NCBI RefSeq assembly: GCF_031456835.1
Contig: NZ_JAVDVK010000001.1
Span: 1,426,001-1,490,000 of the forward strand
From: Leifsonia shinshuensis
Lineage (GTDB): Bacteria; Actinomycetota; Actinomycetes; Actinomycetales; Microbacteriaceae
DNA length: 64,000 bases
Direction: 5' to 3'
Positions within the stretch are counted from its first letter, which is position 1; each line of letters begins with the position of its first letter. A model generated the notes under the pieces. The model did not search any database. It was not told where the DNA came from and was given only the letters and a program-made list of their open reading frames with translations. Positions 27,883-35,504 of this stretch are shown here, in pieces. The translations under genes and the position numbers were made by a program.

Positions 27883-27913
27883 AGAACGCCCCGGACGTCA
27901 GTCGGGGCGTTCT
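27883..27913. terminator. Bidirectional hairpin terminator
   Basis: An 11-bp perfect stem (agaacgccccg paired with cggggcgttct, 9-base loop) lies between the convergent hemolysin III gene and greA. The ends are T-rich on the plus strand (ttctctctg) and A-rich on the other side, so it could stop both transcripts. Confidence 0.85.
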
Positions 27914-27933
27914 CTCTGTAGTGCGGGTCGGGC

Positions 27934-28425
27934 TCACTGACCGGTGTAGGTCTCGACCTTCGTCACCTCGACCGCGATTTGACGGCCGTTGGGAGCGGTG
28001 TACTCCGTCTTGTCGCCGACCTTCAGGCCGAGGATGGCCGCGCCGAGCGGGCTCTGCTCGCTGTAGACGGGGAGGTCGGTGCCCGCGGCGATCTCGCGGT
28101 TGCCGATGAGGAAGACGCTCTCGTCGCCCGCGATCGTCGCGGTGATGACGGTGCCCGGCTCGACCACGCCGTGGCTCTCCGGGGCGGCGCCGACGGTGGC
28201 GCTGCGCAGCAGGTTGGTGAGCTGCACGATGCGGGCCTCGATCTTGCCCTGCTCGTCCTTCGCCGCGTGGTAGCCGCCGTTCTCCTTGAGGTCGCCCTCT
28301 TCGCGGGCCGCCTCGATGCGCTTCGCGATCTCGTTACGGCCGTTGACGCTGAGCTCCTCGAGTTCGGCCGAGAGACGGTCGTACGCGTCCTGGGTCAGAA
28401 ACGTGACCTGAGACTCCTGAGACAT
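27934..28425 (-). CDS. greA: Transcription elongation factor GreA
   Basis: A 163-residue GreA. An N-terminal coiled-coil finger (LTQDAYDRLSAELEEL ... AREEGDLKENGGYHAAKDEQ) carries the acidic tip residues (D and E in the EEGDLKEN region) that help RNA polymerase cut backtracked transcripts. The C-terminal FKBP-like domain ends with SPLGAAILGLKVGD. Full length. It follows the DUF4307 gene, separated by a hairpin at 28501-28523. Confidence 0.97.
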   Translation of the reverse strand: MSQESQVTFLTQDAYDRLSAELEELSVNGRNEIAKRIEAAREEGDLKENGGYHAAKDEQGKIEARIVQLTNLLRSATVGAAPESHGVVEPGTVITATIAGDESVFLIGNREIAAGTDLPVYSEQSPLGAAILGLKVGDKTEYTAPNGRQIAVEVTKVETYTGQ

Positions 28426-28500
28426 GATGAACTCCTTCGCGCCGGTGCGGCGGGGAGCCGCTCGGCAGATGGGGCCGGTTGGGAACCGGTGCTAAAGTCG

Positions 28501-28523
28501 ACGCCCCGGCAAAGCCGGGGCGT
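28501..28523 (-). terminator. Hairpin between DUF4307 gene and greA
   Basis: A 10-bp GC-rich stem (acgccccggc paired with gccggggcgt) with an AAA loop lies just past the DUF4307 stop on the minus strand and is followed by CGACTTTAG. It is a likely terminator of that gene, or an attenuator ahead of greA. Confidence 0.75.
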
Positions 28524-28535
28524 ATCCGCACAATA

Positions 28536-28937
28536 CTAGGTCAGCCAGCAGCTGTTGATCAAACCCGTGTTGGGCTTCATGATCGTGCGGATGGACTCGG
28601 TGTGCGCGGTCACGCGCTGGTCCGATCCGGAGTACTGGACGATGCGCCAGCCGACGATCGCGAAGTCCTCGTTGAGCGCCTGGATCGCGCAGGTCACCGG
28701 CGTCCCGACGGGGGCGTTGATGGTGAACGAGATGTCGACATGGTGGTCGTCGGGGATGGTGTACGCGGTGTCGGTGGCCTCGAGGTTCGCCTGGTCGTTG
28801 TCCCAGCCGGCCCAGAACACCCAGGCGGTGACGACGGCGACGAGTGCCACGAGACCGCCCACGAGCAGCCAGCGGTCGCGCCGCTTGCGCTGCGGGGTAC
28901 GGCCGTAGCGGGTGTCGAGGGTCGGGGTCGCCGTCAT
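28536..28937 (-). CDS. DUF4307 membrane protein
   Basis: A 133-residue protein with a basic N-terminus (RYGRTPQRKRRDRW), one transmembrane helix (LLVGGLVALVAVVTAWVFW, ~24-43) and an external beta-rich domain containing VTCAIQALNEDFAIVGWR. This matches the DUF4307 family, found next to greA and mca in actinobacteria (Rv1081c position). Function unknown. Divergent from the mca remnant at 29029. Confidence 0.87.
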   Translation of the reverse strand: MTATPTLDTRYGRTPQRKRRDRWLLVGGLVALVAVVTAWVFWAGWDNDQANLEATDTAYTIPDDHHVDISFTINAPVGTPVTCAIQALNEDFAIVGWRIVQYSGSDQRVTAHTESIRTIMKPNTGLINSCWLT

Positions 28938-29028
28938 GCGTGCACCGCCATGCCGTCCAGCTCCGCCTCCCGCTCAGGGGCCCGCCGTCGGGCGACGGTA
29001 GGCTGGAACCAGACTAGGAGAGAAAGCT

Positions 29029-29148
29029 GTGAATGCTGCCGCCCGCCGGCTGATGGCCGTGCACGCGCACCCGGACGACGAGTCCAGCATGGGAGTGGAG
29101 ACCGAGATGCCCGAGACCGACCTCTTCGCCGGGGTGATGGCCGAGTGA
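29029..29148 (+). pseudogene. mca: Internally deleted mca (mycothiol S-conjugate amidase) mini-ORF, 39 aa
   Basis: The reading frame starts at a GTG with AGGAG eight bases upstream and encodes LMAVHAHPDDESS, the exact N-terminal zinc-site sequence of Mca. It then jumps to PETDLFAG, the C-terminal signature (Mca proteins end in PETELFAG-like sequence). Some 250 internal residues are missing, so no amidase can be made. The deletion is in frame, the start signals survive, and the stop overlaps the next gene's GTG. The locus order (greA, DUF4307, mca, small membrane gene) matches Rv1080c-Rv1083, which supports the identity. Either a decayed gene kept as a translational leader, or a strain or assembly deletion. 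Confidence 0.8.
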
Positions 29149-29411
29149 TCGCGGACGCCCTGCTGCGCGCCTCCGTCCGCCTGGCGGCGACGCCCGCCCC
29201 CACGCCGACGGGATCGCCCTCCGACGACTCGGTGACCCCGGGCGTGCTCGGCTTCGTCGTGACGTTCCTGCTCGCGGTGGCCGTCGTCCTCCTCGTGATC
29301 GACATGACCCGCCGCATCCGCCGGGTGCGCTACCGGGCGGAGATCGCGGAGAAGCTGGATGCGGAGCAGGCCGAGCGCGACGCGGACGACCCCCGCGGCA
29401 ACGGCGCGTGA
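29145..29411 (+). CDS. Small single-span membrane protein (Rv1083-like)
   Basis: An 88-residue protein with an N-terminal Thr/Pro segment, one transmembrane helix (GFVVTFLLAVAVVLLVIDM, ~35-53) and a basic then acidic cytoplasmic tail (TRRIRRVRYRAEIAEKL). GTG at 29145 overlaps the mca remnant stop (GTGA). It occupies the position and has about the size of Rv1083 next to mca in mycobacteria. Expression probably depends on ribosomes delivered by the mca mini-ORF. Confidence 0.75.
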   Translation: MIADALLRASVRLAATPAPTPTGSPSDDSVTPGVLGFVVTFLLAVAVVLLVIDMTRRIRRVRYRAEIAEKLDAEQAERDADDPRGNGA

Positions 29412-29884
29412 GGGCGCGGACCGCTCTCGCGATCGGCGGCGGAGCGCTCGTGGTGCTGGGCGTCGCCATGACGACGGCCGTAGTGGCCGCCCCGCACCCC
29501 GCGGACCCGACGCACGTGGCGTCCGTCGCGTCCGCAGGTGCGGCGCCCGGGACGACCGCGCCCGCGGCGACGCCCCGGCCGACGGCGTCACTGTCCTCCG
29601 CCGACGAGAAGCTCCTGGGCTACGTTCGGACGCTGCCGGGGGTGAACGATGTGACGGCCGACAGCGTCGGCGAGTTCACCGACCTGACCTGCGCCACCCT
29701 CCGCTCCCCCAAGATGTCGACGGCGTTCTACAGCCAGGTGCTGACCGTCGAGCAGAAGGGCTACTCGCTCACCGCCGACCAGGCGAACGGCCTGCTCGCG
29801 GCGACCGCTCAGGCGGCGTGCCCGGATGCGCGACGCGTCGTGGAGAGCCGCGGCGCCGACGCGGCGACGGCGCCGGTCGGCTGA
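29408..29884 (+). CDS. Secreted or membrane-anchored DUF732-like protein
   Basis: A 158-residue protein. Residues 5-29 form a signal peptide or anchor (ALAIGGGALVVLGVAMTTAVVA), followed by a Thr/Pro/Ala linker and a small helical domain (~60-145) with LGYVRTLPG and one pair of cysteines (DLTCATL and AACPDA) that could form a disulfide, as in DUF732 proteins. The GTG start overlaps the previous stop by 4 bp, making a three-gene coupled chain with the mca remnant. Function unknown. Confidence 0.65.
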   Translation: MRARTALAIGGGALVVLGVAMTTAVVAAPHPADPTHVASVASAGAAPGTTAPAATPRPTASLSSADEKLLGYVRTLPGVNDVTADSVGEFTDLTCATLRSPKMSTAFYSQVLTVEQKGYSLTADQANGLLAATAQAACPDARRVVESRGADAATAPVG

Positions 29885-29953
29885 CCGCGGCCGGCCGCAG
29901 CGCAGGCGGGAGCGGCCCCGCCGCCCCCGGCGCGGCCGGCCGCGGCTCCGGCG

Positions 29954-32125
29954 TCAGCAGGTCGTGCCGCGCGAGACCCCGTCGCCGACCACGTTCGGGC
30001 CGCCCAGCACGGCCGTCGAGCGCACGCCGAGGCTGAAGAGCTGATCGGCCTCCGGCTTCGTGAGGCAGCCGCCCCGCGCAAGCAGGAGCGGCAGGTGCGC
30101 GTGACCGCCCCAAGCGGCGCCCGTGAGTGCATCCGGGAAGTCCAGCCCGGAGGCGATGAGCGCGGTCGGAGCGTCAGGGAAGGCGAAGGCCGTGACCGCG
30201 GCGTTGGTCGCGAACCGGTCGAAGCCGGCGAGCCGGGTGACCTGCGCGACCGCGGACAGGGCGTGGTCGAGTGACGACGGGACGACGTTCGCGCCGCCGA
30301 CCACGGCGATGCGCTTCGGTGCAAGGGCCGCCAGGGTTCCACCGACCGTGACGCCGGTCGTGTCGCTCCCCGGCGTCAGCAGGACCGGCCCGCCCTGGCT
30401 GCCGGCGGCGCCGGTGGCCGAGAGCGCGTCGGGGAAGCTCGTGCCGCTCGCCACGTACGCGATGTCCGCCGAGCCCGGCGCGAAGGCGTAGTGGGCGACG
30501 ATACTGCTCGTGTCGTACCGGTCTCCCCCGGCCAGCCGCACCACGTTCGGCACGATCGCGGCGAGGGAGTCGGTCACCGCCGGCGTGACGGCGTTGACGC
30601 CCCCGACCACGACGACCCGCGCCGGGTGCAGCCGGACGATCTCGTCGGCCACGGTTTTCGGCAGCATCCAGGGCGCCGTCAGCAGCAGCGGTCCGCCCTC
30701 GTGGGCCGCTGCGGCGCCCGCCGAGAGCGCGTCCGGGTAGTTCGTGCCCGACGCGACGTACACGACGGGAGCGCTGATCGGATAGCCGGCCTGCGAGATG
30801 GCGACCGACGTCGCATAGCGGTCGAATCCGCTCACGCGCTGGTCGGGCAGGTGCTGGTGCCGGACGTCGAAGCTCTGCACGCCCATGAACAGCGAGCTCT
30901 GGTCCGTGCGGGAGATCACCGGGGTCTCCAGCCAGCCGTAGCTCGCGGCGAACGCTCCGGCCGAGCCGTCCGCCGGGTACGCGGCATCCAGCTCGTCGGC
31001 CGGCACGGTGAGGGTGGTGCTCGCTCCGGGGTCGGTGTGGCAGGTGGCGACGGCCTGCAGCCGCAGGGTGAAGTCGCTCTGCCGGAGCGCGTCGTCGACG
31101 GCCGCGTGATCCGTGTGGGTGTAGACGAAGCATCCCTTGGCGTCCAGGTTGCTGTAGGCGCCCACGACACCGGCGTCGGGCAGCGAGCCGTCGATGCCGA
31201 GCGCCGCCTTCTGCGCGAGCACCGTGCGCATCGCCCAGTCCACCTTGGCCGGGGTCAGGTCGCCGTCGCCGAGGTCGAAGTCCACGAGGGCACCGCGTCC
31301 CTGCCGGTCCGTCCAGACCCGGGCTGTGGAGTCGGTGAAGTCGGCGGCGTGGACGCCGTTCGGCCGGTCCGGTTGACGGGCCTCGCGCTTCAGATCCACG
31401 CCCCCGGTCGGGAAGGCCGCCGTGGTCACGGAGGGTCCGAAGTCCCCGGGCAGGCTGGTGTCCGACCGCGACATCGTCGTGAAGTAGTTCAGCCACGAGT
31501 TCAGGCGCGCCTCTTCGCAGGAGGCGGTCCGCATCCCCTGCGGTGCAGGCGACACCGGGGTGATGCCGTCGAGCACGCTGAGTGCGTAGCCGACCGGGCT
31601 GCAGTGGTAGGTGGACTCGCCGCGGGTCATCAGGACGAACACCTTGTAGAGGTCCGGCCGGTTCGCGTAGAACGACGCGGCCTCGAACTCGTCGTCGGGA
31701 TGCGGGATGGCGATGTAGAGGATGCGCGCCGGCGACGCGGTCGGCGCCGGTGCGGGGGCTGCCGGGTCGGTCGGCGCGGGGGTCGACGTGCTGGGCGCAT
31801 CGGTCGGATCGGGCGACGGGGTGTTCTCCGGTGCCGTCGGGTCCGCGGGTGTGCCGGTGCTGCCGCCGGACGGGTCGGTCGGGTCAGGGGTGGCGGGTGC
31901 GGCCGGATCGGTGGGAGCGGACGGGTCGGATGGATCGACCGGTGCGCCCGTCGCCGACGGATCGCTCGTCGCGCCGGTGGGGTCGCCGGCGTCGCTGGTG
32001 GACGCCACCACGCGTGAGCCGGCGGATGCGGGTACCTCGGCGGGCAGGGCGGAGAAGCCGGTGGTGGTCAGGGCGATGAGAGCGAGCGCGGCGAAGGCGC
32101 GCGCGCTGGAGGCACGGTGGGGCAA
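29954..32125 (-). CDS. Secreted PIG-L/LmbE deacetylase with cell-wall-binding repeats (copy 1)
   Basis: A 723-residue exported protein. Signal peptide ~1-35; a long Pro/Asp/Ser/Thr linker ~42-131; PIG-L domain ~132-400 with zinc motif PHPDDE (141-146) and a second HTDH motif; then three CW_binding_2 repeats (VSGFDRYATS, LAGGDRYDTS, LAGFDRFATN) to a C-terminal Cys. PIG-L enzymes remove N-acetyl groups from amino sugars, so an envelope-bound glycan deacetylase is likely. The closest relative is the next gene upstream (32288-34186), and the pair looks like a tandem duplication. The substrate is not shown by sequence. Confidence 0.85.
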   Translation of the reverse strand: MPHRASSARAFAALALIALTTTGFSALPAEVPASAGSRVVASTSDAGDPTGATSDPSATGAPVDPSDPSAPTDPAAPATPDPTDPSGGSTGTPADPTAPENTPSPDPTDAPSTSTPAPTDPAAPAPAPTASPARILYIAIPHPDDEFEAASFYANRPDLYKVFVLMTRGESTYHCSPVGYALSVLDGITPVSPAPQGMRTASCEEARLNSWLNYFTTMSRSDTSLPGDFGPSVTTAAFPTGGVDLKREARQPDRPNGVHAADFTDSTARVWTDRQGRGALVDFDLGDGDLTPAKVDWAMRTVLAQKAALGIDGSLPDAGVVGAYSNLDAKGCFVYTHTDHAAVDDALRQSDFTLRLQAVATCHTDPGASTTLTVPADELDAAYPADGSAGAFAASYGWLETPVISRTDQSSLFMGVQSFDVRHQHLPDQRVSGFDRYATSVAISQAGYPISAPVVYVASGTNYPDALSAGAAAAHEGGPLLLTAPWMLPKTVADEIVRLHPARVVVVGGVNAVTPAVTDSLAAIVPNVVRLAGGDRYDTSSIVAHYAFAPGSADIAYVASGTSFPDALSATGAAGSQGGPVLLTPGSDTTGVTVGGTLAALAPKRIAVVGGANVVPSSLDHALSAVAQVTRLAGFDRFATNAAVTAFAFPDAPTALIASGLDFPDALTGAAWGGHAHLPLLLARGGCLTKPEADQLFSLGVRSTAVLGGPNVVGDGVSRGTTC

Positions 32126-32244
32126 GCGGATCCTCGGGCAGGTCGAGACGGATGCTGGTCCGTCTCCTTCGGGTTTTCGTCGCCGGGGATCACCGGCTTC
32201 GCCAGCCTAGAAGCGCGAAGGGATAACGGACGACCGCTCAGTAC

Positions 32245-32258
32245 CCCCAGATCTGGGG
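32245..32258. promoter_or_regulatory. 14-bp perfect palindrome upstream of the PIG-L gene
   Basis: ccccagatctgggg lies about 120 bases before the start of the 29954-32125 gene and just past the stop of the 32288-34186 gene. It is too short to be a strong terminator and looks like a protein-binding site. The regulator is unknown. Confidence 0.4.
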
Positions 32259-32287
32259 AACCGCTGGCCCCACTTCGGGCGGTTCGC

Positions 32288-34186
32288 TCAGCAGGTCGCG
32301 CCGCGCGTGACACCGTCCCCGACAACGTCCGCTCCGCCGAGCATCGTGATGGAGTCGGCTCCGAGCGTGTAGAGCTGGTCGGCCTCGAGCTTCGCGAGGC
32401 ACCCGCCGCGGGTCAGGAGCAGGGGCACGTGCGCGTGGCCCGCCCAGGCCGCGCCGGTCAGGGCGTCGGGGAAGTTGAGGCCCGAGGCGATCAGCGCCGA
32501 CGGGGCGGAGTCGTAGGCGAACGCCGTCACCAGCGCATTGGTCGCGAACCGATCGCTTCCCGCTAGTCTCTGCACCGGCGCGACCCCGGTCAGTGCCCGG
32601 TCGAGGGAGGCCGGTACGACGGAGGCGCCCCCGACGACGGCGATCCGCTTCGGCGCCAGGCCGGCGAGCGTGGCGCGGACCGTCGCGCCGGTGGTGTCGC
32701 CGCCCGGCGTCAGGAGGACGGGAGCGCCCTCGGTTCCCGCCGCGCCCGTCGCCGAGAGCGCGTCGGGGAAGCTGGACCCGCTCGCGATGTAGGCCGTCGC
32801 CGCGGAGCCCGGCGCGAAAGCGTACTCGGCCACCCGGCGACTGGTGTCGAACCGGTCTCCGCCCGCGAGCCGGACGACGTCGGGCGCGAGGGCGGCCACG
32901 GCGTCGGCGACCGCGGGCGTGACCGCACTGTCGCCTCCGACCACGACGACCCGAGCGGGATGCAGCCGGGTGATCTCGTCCGCCACCGCGCCCGGCAGCA
33001 TCCACGGCGCCGTGATCAGGAGCGGGCCGCCCTGGTGGGCCGCTGCCGCTCCGGCGGAGAGCGCGTCCGGGAAGTTCGTGCCCGACGCCAGATAGACCAC
33101 CGGGGCGCCGTCGGGATACGACGCCTGCGAGATCGCGACACTGGTCAGGAAGCGGTCGGCCCCGCTCACCCGGCGCCCCGGCAGGTGCTGGAAACGCACA
33201 TCCACGCTCTGGACACCCATGAAGAGGGAGCTCTGATCCGCGCGGGAGACGACCGGCGTCTCGAGCCACGAGTAGCTCTGCGCGAAAGCGCCGGCGGAGC
33301 CGTCCGCCGGGTAGGCGGCATCGAGGTGGCCCGCGGGGACCGTCGAGGTGCTGGTGGTCCCGGAGTCGTCGCGGCAGGTCGTCGCGCCCTGGAAGCGCAA
33401 GCCGAGGTCGGTCTGCCGCAGCGCGTCGCTGATCGCGGTGTGGTCGCGGTGGCTGTAGCGGAAGCAGCCCGGCACGTTCTCGTTGCTGAATGTGCCGACG
33501 GCGCCGTAGTCGGGAAGCGTCGTGTCCAGACCGAGCGCCGCCCTGCCGCCGATGACCGTCCGCAGCGCCCACGCAGCCTTCGCCGGCGTCAGCGCGCCGT
33601 CGCCGAGGTTGAAGCCGACGAGCGCACCCCGGCCCCGGCGGTCGACCCACACCCGGGCGGTCGAGTCCGTGAAGTCCGGGATCACGGCATTCGAGGGGAT
33701 CTCCGGCCGGACCCCCGGACGTGACAGCGAGACCCCGCCGGCCGGGAACGCCCCCGACGTCGTCGCCGGGCCGAAGTCGCCGGGCAGCGAGGTGTCGGTC
33801 TGCGACATGGCGGAGAAGTAGGACAGCCAGGAGTTCAGCCGCGCCTCCTCGCACGACGCGGTGCGGATCCCACGCGGAGCGGGTGTCACCGGCGGCGCTC
33901 CCTCGCTCACGGCGAGTCCGTACACGACCGGGCTGCAGTGCGTCGTCGCCTCCCCGCGCGTCATCAGCACGAAGACCTTGTAGAGGTCCGGCCGGTCGGC
34001 GTACATCGCCGCCGCCTGGAACTCGTCGTCGGGATGTGCGACTGCGATGTAGAGCACGCGGGAAGGAGTCGTGGCCGCCGGAGCACTGCGTTCGAGCGCA
34101 CGCGCCGCGGTCGGCGCCAGGCTGCCGATACTGCCGATGCCGGCGATCACGGCAACGCCGACGGCGAGTGCGCGCAGGAACCTCAT
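32288..34186 (-). CDS. Secreted PIG-L/LmbE deacetylase with cell-wall-binding repeats (copy 2)
   Basis: A 632-residue homologue of the 29954-32125 protein without the long linker. Signal peptide ~1-30; zinc motif AHPDDE at 50-55; second metal motif SHRDH; near-identical stretches across the catalytic domain (LYKVFVLMTRGE, RTASCEEARLNSWL, QSSLFMGVQS) and three CW_binding_2 repeats ending in a C-terminal Cys. It is intact. The second copy may differ in substrate or timing. The ribosome site lies in or next to a hairpin (34192-34221). Confidence 0.85.
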   Translation of the reverse strand: MRFLRALAVGVAVIAGIGSIGSLAPTAARALERSAPAATTPSRVLYIAVAHPDDEFQAAAMYADRPDLYKVFVLMTRGEATTHCSPVVYGLAVSEGAPPVTPAPRGIRTASCEEARLNSWLSYFSAMSQTDTSLPGDFGPATTSGAFPAGGVSLSRPGVRPEIPSNAVIPDFTDSTARVWVDRRGRGALVGFNLGDGALTPAKAAWALRTVIGGRAALGLDTTLPDYGAVGTFSNENVPGCFRYSHRDHTAISDALRQTDLGLRFQGATTCRDDSGTTSTSTVPAGHLDAAYPADGSAGAFAQSYSWLETPVVSRADQSSLFMGVQSVDVRFQHLPGRRVSGADRFLTSVAISQASYPDGAPVVYLASGTNFPDALSAGAAAAHQGGPLLITAPWMLPGAVADEITRLHPARVVVVGGDSAVTPAVADAVAALAPDVVRLAGGDRFDTSRRVAEYAFAPGSAATAYIASGSSFPDALSATGAAGTEGAPVLLTPGGDTTGATVRATLAGLAPKRIAVVGGASVVPASLDRALTGVAPVQRLAGSDRFATNALVTAFAYDSAPSALIASGLNFPDALTGAAWAGHAHVPLLLTRGGCLAKLEADQLYTLGADSITMLGGADVVGDGVTRGATC

Positions 34187-34191
34187 CCTCT

Positions 34192-34221
34192 GTCCTCTCG
34201 GGTGGTGTCACCTGAGAGGAC
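34192..34221 (-). promoter_or_regulatory. Hairpin covering the ribosome site of PIG-L copy 2
   Basis: 8-bp arms (gtcctctc and gagaggac) with a partly paired loop lie 6 bases before the ATG of the 32288-34186 gene. On the minus strand the second arm GAGAGGAC is the purine-rich ribosome site. It may equally be the terminator of the lysE-type gene that ends at 34271. Confidence 0.4.
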
Positions 34222-34270
34222 GCAGCGATCAGCGGATCATGACGGCGATGGGGCCCATCGCCCCGCCGGC

Positions 34271-34900
34271 TCAGTGGCCGGGCAGGAGCATCACTCCGCG
34301 CTCGATCAGCAGCGCCACGCCGATCGCCGTCATGGCAGCGCCCGACACCTTGGCGACCACCGCGGCGCTCCGCGGCCGCGAGACCAGGACGAAGCGCGCG
34401 AGGAGGGCGACGCCCGAGTACACGACGGCGCAGGTCACCACGAACAGTCCTCCGAGCAGCAGCATCTGCGCCGCGGGCGGCCAGCCGGACTCGGGGCTGG
34501 TGAACTGCGGCACGAGCGCCACCAGCACCAGGAGTCCCTTGGGGTTGAACCCGGACACACCGGCGCCGCGGAGGAAGCTGGCCCACGGCGATCCCGCACG
34601 CGACGTCACCTCGGCCAGCGGCACGGAACGGCGCAGGAGTCCGTTCAACCCGATCCACACGAGGTAGAGCGCACCCCCGACCGTGAGCACGCCGAGGAGG
34701 ACGGGACTGGCCGCCACGAGGGCTCCCACCCCCACCGCCACGGCGACGACGACGAGCGCATAGCCGCTCAGGATGCCCGCGACCGACGACACCGCGCGTC
34801 GCCCGGCCCCCGCGGCGATCGCGTACGCCCAGTCGGCGCCCGGGGTGAGCACCAGGAGCGCTGCCACGCCCCAGAATCCGAGGATCGCCGTGGTCGCCAT
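34271..34900 (-). CDS. LysE-family amino-acid exporter
   Basis: A 209-residue LysE/RhtB translocator with six hydrophobic spans. LTPGADWAYAIAAGAG near the start is the family's conserved first-loop motif, and VSGFNPKGLLVLVALVPQF the central one. It exports small amino acids or related compounds. ATG 34900 is preferred because GAGG lies upstream. Divergent from an Lrp/AsnC regulator, the usual pairing of exporter with amino-acid sensor. The 122-bp gap should hold both promoters. Confidence 0.9.
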   Translation of the reverse strand: MATTAILGFWGVAALLVLTPGADWAYAIAAGAGRRAVSSVAGILSGYALVVVAVAVGVGALVAASPVLLGVLTVGGALYLVWIGLNGLLRRSVPLAEVTSRAGSPWASFLRGAGVSGFNPKGLLVLVALVPQFTSPESGWPPAAQMLLLGGLFVVTCAVVYSGVALLARFVLVSRPRSAAVVAKVSGAAMTAIGVALLIERGVMLLPGH

Positions 34901-35022
34901 CCCGCTGCCTCCGTCCCTCACGCGGGCCTTTCCCGCTTCTGGGCGGCAATCTATGTCAATCCGGGCCGAAAGTGCTCCCTGATTCTGCGCAGTGTCCGAC
35001 GGAATGTGGAAGAATCCACCGC

Positions 35023-35496
35023 ATGGATGCCATCGACCGCGAGATCCTTGCCGTACTCCAGGAGGATGGGCGGATCAGCCTCACCGACCTCGCCGACCGC
35101 GTCGGGCTGACGCTCTCCCCGTGCCACCGCCGCGTGCGCGAGCTGGAGCGGTCGGGGGCGATCGAGCACTACCGCGCGGTGGTCTCCCCGTCGGCGGTGG
35201 GCCTCGACTTCGAGGCGATCGTCTTCGTGCGCATCGACCGGACCGACCCGGAGACGGTCGGCGCCTTCGAGGCCGGAGTGCTGGCCATCCCGTCGGTGGT
35301 GCAGGCCGAGCGCCTGTTCGGCGACCCGGACTACATGCTGCGAGTGCTCACGACCGACCTGACGGCCTACCAGGAGCTGTTCGACGGGCCGCTGGGCGCG
35401 CTGCCCGGGGTGCGGAAGCTGTCCTCCACCCTGGTCATGAAGCAAGTGACGGGGCCGCGAGCGCTGCCGACCGGCCTCGCGCGGGCGAAGGGCTGA
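35023..35496 (+). CDS. Lrp/AsnC-family transcriptional regulator
   Basis: A 157-residue regulator. The N-terminal helix-turn-helix (MDAIDREILAVLQEDGRISLTDLADRVGLTLSPCHRRVREL) is followed by an RAM/AsnC ligand-binding domain with the GDPDYMLRVLTTD turn. Such proteins bind amino acids and control transport or catabolism. ATG 35023 places the first helix correctly. It probably controls the divergent LysE exporter. Confidence 0.92.
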   Translation: MDAIDREILAVLQEDGRISLTDLADRVGLTLSPCHRRVRELERSGAIEHYRAVVSPSAVGLDFEAIVFVRIDRTDPETVGAFEAGVLAIPSVVQAERLFGDPDYMLRVLTTDLTAYQELFDGPLGALPGVRKLSSTLVMKQVTGPRALPTGLARAKG

Positions 35497-35504
35497 GGCG
35501 AGGG

